Positions 11,353 to 21,500 of a DNA stretch of 64,000 nt are shown piece by piece. The notes under the pieces were generated by a model. The model made no database searches. It saw nothing but the letters and a program-made list of their open reading frames with translations, and had not been told where the DNA came from. A program made the position numbers and the translations under genes. How positions within the stretch are numbered: the stretch's first letter is position 1; each line of letters begins with the position of its first letter. Source of the DNA: Undaria pinnatifida (Eukaryota > Sar > Phaeophyceae > Laminariales > Alariaceae); NCBI GenBank assembly GCA_012845835.1, contig JABAKD010000020.1:5931915-5995914 (forward strand), written 5' to 3'.

Positions 11353-12660
11353 CCTTGGTCTATACAAGGTTCGCCTTCGGGATGGGGTTAACGTGATACC
11401 CCCGGCGCGTCGCAAGTCGACAAGGGGGAACACAGCCTTTCCAATGATGTGCATGAGGGTGGTTTTCCGAACGAACGCAAAGAATGTCAGGATTCGTGAC
11501 AAGACGTGAACATGCCTCCTGCTTGCTGCTGCTGTGCTGCTCCTGTATACCAACTCTTGTGACAGCACACGCGCCATGCACACATACCTGGTACATACAA
11601 GAGCACAAATATACACATACAAATTCGTATAAGTACCGTCTGCACAGCAGAGCAGAGCGATAAAAAACACTGTGATGGAACTCGAGAATAGAAGGGCCTA
11701 CTCGGAGTAGCTTCTGTCGAACGATGTTTTCAGTCTGCTTTCCTATCAATAGCGTCGCAGTGAGATTTTGAAGAGTGAGGTCAATCAAGCGTTCCCGCCT
11801 TCATCCCAAATCTACAACGAAAGGGAAATGATCTCACGTGTCAAGAACTTACAAAACTGGCACACTTGGAAAACACCCAGATGGAACAATGAGAGCAATG
11901 TAATCACTGCATACTGTGTCCAATACCGAAATAGAGTCGGGGGGGAAATTGGCGGAATCTCATCGGGGTTCCTGACATAGTCCGAGATATATGTCAGATT
12001 TATTGCGGGGGGGTGCGATGGAACTCAAGTCTAGAAGGGCCTACTCGTGATAGCTTCTGTTGATCGACATTTGTAGTCTACTTTCCCCACAACTAACGTA
12101 TGAGTTTCTAAGGGCCCTGCTCTGCTCTGCGATACGAGGCAGGCGGCAGTATGGGCCTTGCTCTGTGGGTCTTACTCGGTACGACTACCTCCCAGATGCG
12201 TCGCGGGGAGCATGTCAACTTGAGAAATAGAAGCTAGGTACCAGTCTCTCAGGTAGACGGGCCTAGGGAGGAAATTTAGTGACAAGCAAGGTGTGTTACG
12301 AGGTGTGGAACATAAGTCAAGAGGGCTAGGGCATCAGATATGTATGATGGTCGATAAATGTGCTGCTGTTGCTGCTGGCTGTATGTAACTGCGTCGTAGC
12401 AGGCAGCAGAAGGGGTTAAAACAATGGGACTGGTGTTGTACAGCGGGTAAAAAATATTAGAGCGGAGCGGACTATTGAAAAATAACACACTGTGGATTCT
12501 TCCATCCACACCTGCTGGGCTCGGCGAGGCGGAATGCTCAGAGCACCGCCACGGAGCTCGGCCGGATCCCGACATGCGTGGTAATGAACCGAAGGTCCGC
12601 TTGCTTGCCATGTAGCCGAAGTTCGAGGAAACCTCGGCCGCCGGAGAAAAGCATGCCAAA
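11353..12660. repeat. Dispersed repeat family R4, copy 1
   Basis: Segments match 37425-38260 in the same order: the ACAAGGTT...CGCAAGTCGA block, the CAGCACAC / ACATATACA block, TAGCAGGCAGCAGA with ACTGGTGTTGTACAG, and AATGCTCAGAGCACC with GGAGCTCGG. A direct repeat (GAAGGGCCTACTCG with TAGCTTCTGT) lies at 11673-11745 and 12018-12085, bracketing about 270 bp that the other copy lacks. No coding sequence was recognised. Confidence 0.6.
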
Positions 12661-12694
12661 AAAAAAAATGCATATTTTACGTAGACACGCGAGG

Positions 12695-12905
12695 TCTCTT
12701 TTTTTTTTTTTTTTTCATCCCATTCATTATCCTGGCACTACTCTCCTCGCGCTCCCTCTCAGTAGTAACTCAGATTCGAGGTCACATAGCGGGCCCTCCT
12801 CCCCCCTCCCCACTACGGTACGCGCCTTCATTATTATCGGGAGAAGAAGTCAGCATTTTTCTTCCCTCGTCGACTCGCGTCGAATTGTACTGCAGACCGT
12901 CACAA
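12695..12905 (-). mobile_element. SINE-2 family, body fragment
   Basis: It aligns along its length with the 3' body of the SINE at 15725-16082 (TAACTCAGAT, CTCCCCC, GCGCCTTC, TTCTTCCCTCGT and TCGCGTCGAATTG blocks). The tRNA-like head is missing. It runs in the minus direction next to a T run at about 12699-12716. Confidence 0.6.
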
Positions 12906-13254
12906 GAAAAAATGCCATGTATCTCTTCCTTCAACTTGATCGCAACGACCTTCCCTTGGCCATGATCCTTGGTCATCATGGCCCCGCAAAGTGTAGTAGG
13001 TTGCTTATCGCCGAACAGGAACGTTAGCTGTTATTTCTGAGCAAAATAAATAGAATCGCTTCTGTTTTGGCAACACGAGGTACTACTGCTGTGTTCGATC
13101 CTGGTTTTGTTTTTGTGTGTTGAAACAAGGTTTGGGATACAAGATACGAAGTATGCACGTACCGCCGCTCTGTTCGGAAATACCAGGACCATTGTTGCGG
13201 TACTGATAAATACCGTACGGTTCTTACTTTTCCGAACAGTGTGGAATATTTTAT

Positions 13255-13495
13255 AAAAATTATAGTACACCTCAGCTGTGAAATCGAAGATTTTGTCGAA
13301 ACTCATCTTTGCAAGCTGTGGGTGATACTCCGATCGCGCGTCTTACGGGTTGTGTGCCCTCATTAAGGATATAGGTCGGCGACTCCCCTTGCAAGTACAG
13401 TGTAGCTATCAGGGTCAACAGGGTGATGTTAGGCAGTCTGTGCGCGGAAACTATAAAACCCGTTTCTGAGGGGGACAAAATCTGACAGCTGTGGA
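13255..13495 (-). repeat. R1 fold-back arm, single well-preserved copy
   Basis: It is the reverse complement of 3640-3877 with only scattered differences, from CAGCTGTGAAATCGAAG to GGGGGACAAAATCTGACAGCTG. There is no partner arm, so it is a solo arm. Confidence 0.8.
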
Positions 13496-15525
13496 AGGAA
13501 ATGCATCAGTTTATCAAGTTTATACCTCCTCGAATTATATGGCTTTGAAACTGTCTCCGTTTTTTTTACGGGCGCATGCCTTGTTTTTTATTGGTCGGGA
13601 TCGAGATGGTGTACTACATTATCTGTGGTGTGCTGGCGATATGTTGGATCCATCCCCGGGTTCGAGGTGGGTGTTCAGTCAATACTAGCGCTAGGCTGAG
13701 TGGTTATACTCCCGTTTGACCTTAGTCCAAAAGTTAAAATATCTCCGTCTTTCTTGCCCTCGTTTGTCTGCGCCCAGTGTTTTTTTGGTCCAAAAGGTGC
13801 CGTGCTTGAAGGCAACACCATTCATCAACATCGCGGATGATGGACCACCTCATCATCATGGCTAATGGTGAAGGAAGGAAAAAGATTGCTACGTGGCCTA
13901 AACCAGGGGGCAGAGATGTGAGCATGTTTTCCCGTGTAGGTGGGAGCGGAAAAGAACGGCCGTGGGCTGACACCGGAACGCCAAGCAAGAGTGCGGTGAT
14001 CTCGTGCCCCCTGCCACTGGTGCAGATGGGGCAGATGGCAGCGCCAGTGAGAAATACGGCTCCCTCGGGTTTGGTGTTGTACCGGAGAATGACCTATGGG
14101 TGATCCTTTCAATGATTTTGATGTGGGCTGAGTCATCCTTTCGTTGGGCGAAAAATCGGAGAAAAATACTCCGTCCGGCCCGGTGTGTCGGGGCCGGCAC
14201 GTTGCACAAAACTGCAAGCAGTGACGCAGAAGCACACCTCCCAAGTTGTGTTTCGCGCTTTTCTCACGACGAGTATATACGAGTCTTCCGTGTTCTTTCT
14301 GGGGGGGGGGGGGTAGCCTGACGACCTGTATCATTTGCACGTGTACAGTACCTGGTAGGCGGTGGTGTTTTTGAAGACTCTGTAAAGTACCTGGTAGTGT
14401 TTAACCCCTTTAGAATTGCACCACGTTTGTGGGCACAAATTACTTGAAACTTGTGTGGCATAAGTTTGCAAGAGTACTTGGGTGTTGTTGTCGTTACGAT
14501 ATTTTCTGGCGTGTGAACCTTTTGGTGTATTTTGGAGTAGAGGTGGTCATGGCGGTGTAGTAATTTTTCTCTAGCCGAACAACCTTTCAAACAAAGCTCG
14601 TCTCTCGGCATGATGCTTGCTTCTTCAACGTTGCGTATTTTACACCGATCGGCGAAATTGGGTGGAATTAAGTGAGCGGCAGCGTTGATTTTCTTGAAAA
14701 ACGCGTGCACCCTCAATTGTGACTTGTGGTAGGTTTGGTAATTTTAGGAAATAGTTAATTTGGCGGGAGCCGATTACCTTGAGAAGGTGGTCTAATATTC
14801 AGAGGGGGGCGTGGTATAGCGCTTGTTTGCGTCCGCCAAGAACTCGTTTTTTTAGTTAAATCGGATGAGCAAGGTTCCGAGATTGTACGCTAGCTACTGT
14901 TAAGTTTGTGGCGTATAGGACCAAGGCAGCTTGCATGAGGCTAAGGTGGGAGCGCCTGTTAATGTAAAAACATGTACACCAGGGTACTGTATACCGGTAC
15001 TTGATGATCTTTTTCGTGCGTAGAATCTGAGGCTCCACCGCTCTGCGAAAGTGATGGACAAACGTGTGAGCAATGCACATGTCAAGAGCTGAAAGATGTA
15101 TGTAATAAATAAACTTGAATGAATTATTACGAGGAATCTCCGCCCCACCGGCAGCGATTCCGACAATATGCCGCGACTCTGCAGCGAGTTTCACGCAATT
15201 TTTGCAATCGGATTGAGGACCGTTGAAGACTTGAAATCGCGATGATTTTGCGGGAAAAGCGACGTGTTTCGTTTTATTACGGCAACAAGATGCAAAGAAA
15301 GCTGTGTGCGCTATGATGCATTGTGGTCTTCTACGTGAAAATGCAAGGCTTTCGAAATTGTGAAGAAAAAGATCCAGATCACTCCGCTCGAGACGCAGAC
15401 AAACTTGGGCCGAGCGGTTCGTACAGAAGTCGTGGGGAGAGAAACTCCTACGAGCAGGCAATTCATCAAATAATAAAAATAAGACACCTCCCAATCAAAA
15501 CTCACTCATATAGTATATTACGAGT
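13496..15525. other. Intergenic, nothing recognised
   Basis: Open frames up to 212 residues occur on both strands (for example 14856-15494 minus), but none carries a known domain, and codon content looks like non-coding sequence. A G run lies at 14300-14311. Confidence 0.4.
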
Positions 15526-15529
15526 ACCA

Positions 15530-15605
15530 ACAACGCAGCTTGCAAAGATGAGTATTGACCTGAAATTCGTCAAACTCACGGCTGACGTCCTTAAAAATTA
15601 GTTAT
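15530..15605 (+). repeat. R1 fragment (CACAGCTGACG end)
   Basis: It carries GCAGCTTGCAAAGATGAG followed by AAACTCACGGCTGACGTCC, the conserved inner end of the R1 arm. Confidence 0.55.
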
Positions 15606-15724
15606 AAAATAATGCTCGCCGTCAGTTTAGCTTTTGCGAACTACTATACGTGGACCTGTCTGAACGGGAAGCACACGCAGGGACGTTCATTACGCCTCCA
15701 AATTTGCCTTCAACGAAGTTTTTT

Positions 15725-16082
15725 TTTTGCTCATCCCATCTGTTACTGATTATCTTGGCGCCTTTTTCTTTCTCCTTCTCCCTCCTACACGTAACTCAGA
15801 TCCAGAGTCAAAAAGCAGGCCGGCTCTTCTCCCCCGTCCCCGCGACGGGTCGTATGCGCCTTCTTTTTGATCCCGAGATGACTTCAGCCCTTCCTTTCTT
15901 CCCTCGTTAACTCGCATCGAATTGCGCCTTCCCACGCTGCTAGGCGCTCTCAGCAGTTGATTTCGCTGATTTTCTTTTTTGCAAGAAAGCTCAAAAGTCC
16001 GACTCACGTGAGATTCGAACTCCAGAACCAATTCTATTGAATAATAGCTTCCAAGGATAACCAGACCACCGGGGCGGCCGGT
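15725..16082 (-). mobile_element. tRNA-derived SINE, family SINE-2, near complete
   Basis: Read on the minus strand it begins at about 16082 with CCCCGGTGGTCTGGTTATCC, which fits a Pol III A box. GGAGTTCGAATCTC, a good B box, follows about 60 bp on. A 270-bp body rich in AAGGAAGG and GAAGAAG ends near the A-run complement at 15721. Head and body order match the classic tRNA-derived SINE plan. Related copies are 12695-12905 and 40205-40485. Confidence 0.7.
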
Positions 16083-17475
16083 CTGATTGTGGCTCATTTC
16101 GTTTCTGCCTTTCATATTTTCTTTATTTTTCCTTTTTAGTCGATCTACTGCTGTAGTAGTTGCATTCAACGTCCAGAAAAGCGCGCAGGTGGGCTTCGCA
16201 AAACAAAGCAAGCAGGTCGCTGCACGGACGGACTGGTTAAACTGCATAAACACGGGTGTTGGTGGTGGAGTCGCCTGTGTGACGGAGGAAGCGGAACGCA
16301 GAAGAACATCATGGCACCGAAAAAAAACGTAAACGATGCTTGAGCGCACGTACGTGAGCAGCGAAATGGTTGCCTTTCGGCACGTACGTGAGCAGCGAAA
16401 TGGTTGCCTTTCGCAGCCCGAATTCTTATCGTTTCGCGTTCCAAGTGAGCGCAAAGCAGTGCGCGAAATGGCAAACACACTGCTTCGGTCAAACGACGAT
16501 CTTCATCCACTTGGGAAAACCTGGGGGGGCTCAGGACGTTCCTTGGCGAGCACAACCCGTTTATTATTCCCTTTAAAAAGTGACGGCAAAGATGACAAAA
16601 CTCCCGCGCGTCCACTTCAAATGCTGTGGCCAGTCCCCCGGATGGATGGCTGCCTGCGGAATAAGTGCGAAACCATATACGTCAATGTGGAGACAAGTTT
16701 TCGGCGCGAGGGGCAACAGAAACCAAGGATAGGGGAAACCAAGTCAGCGGCTTCAAAACATGCACAATCACATTGGTGGCAAAAAAAATCAATGTAACTA
16801 CTATAGACTACATGAGCACTAACATAATGCAGGCTCCTCGCGCTCAACATTGGGGGTTTTGCATGTGAACACTACCGACAAGGCGACAAGCGGTGAAAAC
16901 GTTCAATCACAAGCGGTTGGGGATATGATCGGAAGCAAGCGACGGGGGAAGACTCTTGGCACCTTCATACGATTCCGGGCGAGCGGCTGACTTGTCGTGG
17001 AGCTACTATCATCGTGTCGTGTGAACTACCTGCTACGCGACAAGCAGTGAAATGTATTCCATCGAGATGTAACACCAACGCGGCGGGATCAGAGGTTGGG
17101 GATATATTCGGATACTAGCTTTGCGAGATTATCGCACCTCAGTGTGCCACAATATTTGGCTTTTGCGTGGGCGCCCGCGGGGAGACCCATCGGCACCCGG
17201 GGGCGCCCACATGGGATCCCGTGTTGTACCGCGGTATCTCCCAACATACCATGCGGTGTAGCTCCCGGGGTATGCCGCGGAGTCCCACGGGCACCCGCAA
17301 AGCCCCAACTTGTATGCCGCGGGAACCCGCGGTATCCACTGGCAGTTATCGCAAGCATTCCCGCGGGTACTCGCGCTGGCACCCAACATGTCTGTAAGAT
17401 GTCCACTAAGTGCACGTAAAAAACTACACAGGCTACTTCAGGACGTGCTTATTTAACCACTACTCTGTACGTATA
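16083..17475. other. Intergenic, with a GC palindrome-rich patch
   Basis: No gene was recognised. 17170-17400 is dense in CCGCGG, CCCGCGGG and CCCGGGG palindromes on a GGxxCCC background, and looks like decayed tandem repeat. The 16346-16413 duplication is listed separately. Confidence 0.45.
16346..16413. repeat. Perfect 34-bp tandem duplication
   Basis: Two identical head-to-tail copies of a unit beginning GCACGTACGTGAGCAGCG. They are exact, so the duplication is recent. Confidence 0.9.
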
Positions 17476-17479
17476 TGCT

Positions 17480-17930
17480 GCTGGTTTATTGCATAGCACT
17501 CACGTGACTTAGTAACTCAGTGGATAGGAGTATATGTTTTCGAGTTTGTTCGTTGGTTCTCGTCGAGTTCGTAACAGGGATCTCCGGGGCTCTCTCCTCG
17601 CCACGTAACAAGCGTCTAAGAATACATGGAACCCTCGAGCCCCTTCAGTTTTACTTAGACTGTCCGCTTCTGAGTCTGGTGTCCGCGGGTTCGAATCCCG
17701 ATAATTGGAATCGGACCATTGGGGAAAAAAAAAATCGAAGCTTCCTGTCTTCCTACACACTTGTCACGCGACTAGGGGAGATCCTCGGAGATCCCTGCTA
17801 CGAAGTCGGCGAGATGCAATCAACGAACTCGAAAACATATGTTTTGTTGGCTACGTAGCACTACCCACTGAGCTTACTAAGTCACGTGACTCCGCAGCTC
17901 AGTGGGTAGTGCTATACGATAGCCAACGTT
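17480..17930. mobile_element. SINE-3 family: tRNA-like repeat with palindromic end
   Basis: It contains GCTCAGTGGGTAGTGC (A-box-like) as the two arms of a palindrome centred on AGTCACGTGACT at about 17892, and GGGTTCGAATCCC (B-box-like) at 17689. The GATCCCTGCTACGAAGTCGG block is shared with 29388-29793. The mixed orientation of tRNA-like pieces suggests a head-to-head dimer or a fold-back derivative rather than a functional tRNA gene. Confidence 0.6.
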
Positions 17931-18569
17931 CACCACTAACGCAATCACGAACGCTCACGAGCGCGCACTCGCAGGAGCTTGTGGCCACTCGCGGAAACCC
18001 ACGAACTCACTCGCGGAATCTCGCCAACACTCGCGAAACCGCTCGAAAAGACTAACCAAACCACTTGAGGGGGTGGAGGGAGCTCTCGAATCCAATCACG
18101 GACGCTCACGAGCGTTTTCGCGGGGCCTCGCGGGCGTTCACGTGCACTCATATCTAGGATATCGCGGGCAATCGCGAAAAAAGCACTCGATGCTATACAA
18201 ACTCTCACGTGGAACAAATGGGTCTTAAAATGCGATTAATTGCGTAAAGTCAAACGAATAACAATCGTTACTCAAGTGATCAAGCGTTGGAAGTTACCTA
18301 GTTTCGATACGCGAATGTCTCGATTCGAATGATCAGAACATGTCATCATCCCCCAATGCAATCTAGGCTCGTCCAATGCAGTCTGGCTGTGGAGCCAACC
18401 TCGAGACTGCCTAGACTGACCTGTCCCCTCAACGCACTCGACCTAACCGCGTTTCTGGCTAATCAGAAAAACGTTTTTTTTTTTTCTGGGAACTGCCTGT
18501 CCACACGAGTAGGGAACAATTAGGCGTTCCCATAACCGCTACACATTCTTCGGGCGATCGCCTCGTGCC
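17931..18569. other. Spacer downstream of the hydrolase-CYTH gene
   Basis: Holds decayed CTCGCG / ACTCGC repeats (17940-18170) and anonymous AT-rich sequence. The gene's 3' UTR (minus strand) must lie here, but no polyadenylation signal could be fixed. Confidence 0.4.
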
Positions 18570-21500
18570 TCACGACGAAAAGATTGCGCACTCACGAGAC
18601 CCGCACCTCATCAAGATGTCCAGCTGCTTGGGGCAGTTCCTGATGATGTATTCCTTCAGCTTGCCCTGACGCATTGGGAAGCGAACGACCAATTCAGGCG
18701 GCGCGGGTACCCCAAAAAGCAGGCTGGTTAAACATCCCACCATATTGTCGTAAGAGTACTATAGTTTCGGGCGACGTGAACCTCAAGCACATCCCGGATC
18801 AGTTCCTGGGGATTTGCCTGCTGTGATGGGATCTGGTGGTGTTTGTGCTGCGGAAAAAATCCAGTTGGTTGACTTTACGTCGGCGGCGGATGCTCATGTG
18901 TTATCGCTTCATAAAAGTTGGTCAGCCCGACGGCAATATTCGGCGATCGAGGCAGGATTAATACAGCATGAACAAATTATAATGCCCGAGACGAAACGTG
19001 TCCCTCAGCTCGCAACGTTGAGTTTTGACTTGTTTCGCCATTTTCACAACTAAAGTATTTGTAACGATACAAGAAAAAAAAAAAAAAAACTTTGGAGGGT
19101 CCCCCCACCTGGACGGAACGTCCTGACGCCCCTTCCCGCTGAGCACCTAGAGATCGCGCCAAGGCAGCAATGCTGTCCCTGGCAGACTCAATGTCCGCCA
19201 TCTTCGGGCTCGACATCTGCTCGATCTCCACCACTTGGTGACCAAAAGATGCCCGGTCGATGTCCACGCTAAATCTGTCTAAGCTGCGCGAAAGACAATT
19301 GCACGCACGGAAGCAGGTACCCATGGCAAACCCTATTAATAGATCTACGCCCACGTTTTCGAGGGCAAGCTAATCAAAATAGTTAGGGGCAAGATCTGCC
19401 GTCAAATGGTCGGCTTATTAAACAATTACATCGCTTCAAAGAGTGGTCAACCTGCCGTGCCTATGTAGACCAGGAAACGTGGTTCAGCTCTGAGGTGGTA
19501 ACGGTTTGCATAGGTACCGCGCTGACGGATCCACAGTACGTGGTATTGTCAACATACCGATTGCACCGCACCAAGAGCACATGCCATCGCCATCGCAAAG
19601 GAAGAATCTTCTAGTTTCGTGTTGTTGGTCAGCAACCATACCGCGCGCCAACACCAATATCAAAAGCGCGCACCTATATTTTTCCCGGTTCGTGCGGAAC
19701 GACGCAAAGGCTTCAAAGCCCGCAGCCTCCAGCACTCCCTCATCAAGGCACAAAGTATCGATGTCGCGAGCTTCCGACGCGCTGAGAAAGCCCGCCACCT
19801 GCAGTTCTCTCGCGATCTCTGAAGCCAGCGTGATCTCTTTATAAGCGGTGGCCTCTTCGCCCACATCGCCCGCTGGCATCTGTACAACAAGACCCGACGC
19901 CATGAACGAGTGATCTCCCTGCATTTGGGCGTAACACAGCGCACAGCGCAGGCGTAGCCCAAGGCGCACACAGCGGCAACAACTGCGATGCTGCAGCAAT
20001 AGCAAACGAGACAGCCATAAAACAACACTTCTACCACCATGATTGCCACGCTGTGCTATCCAACGCCAACCTGCTGGCAATTTTTAGGTTTCATGTTTCT
20101 GGCCACACTCGCCTTGAGCTCCCAACGACCGGCGCGAGCCCGCAGCCACCAGTCTCTTTCCGTCAAGCCACATCGTTGGGTATCCCAATAAACATCAGTG
20201 AAGACTTGTTCCCCCACGAATTTTCCTCCTTGCGCCAGCAAAGACTCCTGCCCCGGCGGTGAGTCGACAATATTCAAGAAACCAGACAGACGCTCCAGTA
20301 AATGGTTTTGCCGCGTGAACCGACAGCATAAATCAACCATACAGACGGTAATGGGTACTCGATCGCCCTGGCCTAGAGTCGTCGGAGTTTTGAATCCCTG
20401 CGTGCTGTGCGTTTCGTCTATGATAGCATTGCCGTCTTCGAATGCGGCGCGATGGTCATCTGTGGTGCGTACAACTGCAGCAGAACATCATTTAAGCGAT
20501 GCATGCCTAAGTGGGCGCATGGTCAATCAACGGGTGAGATGCAGCGTCTTTTAACGAGAAAATTCGCCATCTCCCGCAGTTATCACCCGCAAAGTTCCCG
20601 CATGCGGTCTTGTATAGTGCGATCTTACCTTAAGCTTGTCGACGTCGCCTGCTGAAAATTTTGCTTCCACCTGCGAGTCATCGTCAAACGCGATGCGTCG
20701 ACGTTGGAGGATAGCACAACGTCATCTACTTTACACACATGGAGATGGCGACAACGATTCCATGAATGCATGTCTTAAGATGGGGGGCAAAAATAATTAA
20801 ATAACCTCATCGGTCGGTATCGGCACAGCCGCAACAATTAGCGTGCGAAGATTCAAATCCCCAACACGGATTAGAAAGCTTCAACGGGGGCACATTCGCA
20901 ACACTTTACGCGCAAATTTTCAAATCTCCAGTGAGGGATTGCTTTACCTCGACGTTTCTTTCGGCTGGTGGAAAAGTTCTCCATTGTTTTTCCTCTTCTG
21001 CAGTCGCATCCTCCTTTGCCACAGCTTCTCCTCGAAGATCAAGAAACTCCGTCAGGGTTTTGGATACGAGGGCCATTGTCGACGGTTGGAGGAGCGAGTG
21101 GTCGTCCTCCACGAATATCGCAGACGTCCGCTTGGCCAATTCCAACCTGCGCACGACAACGTTCCGCGAACACCCGGCAGGAACACGAAAAGGAAATAAG
21201 GTACAGAGTGCCCCAGGTATGTTTCTGGCTTCCGCGGGTGCGACGCGGGGCGTTCAAGCGTGCATTCCTTACGGGAGAAGCAGCATCTAGGGCAGACGTT
21301 AATGCAATGGTCTCTTCAAAACAATCCATGGATCAAAACACACATGAATGCGGGCTCATCCTGCCAAGGGCCAATCCGCAGGCAAATCGTAAACAGCGTC
21401 AGAACGGCACCCCCACCTCTTCTCCACGAGAGACCTGGTCGACGCCACCGGTACTACATCGTCGTTGAGACCGTGCACGATCGCCGCGGGGCACACGTAT

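Noticed and set aside
17670-17705. Functional tRNA gene at the GGGTTCGAATCCC box
   Set aside because: Only the T-arm-like part is present; no acceptor stem or D arm at the right distance.
20056-20340. Met at 20340 as start of a separate CYTH/ThTPase gene
   Set aside because: The part before 20247 does not fit the domain, whereas an acceptor (GGGCAG) at 20248 and the upstream 14-codon exon restore both phase and the ExExK motif.
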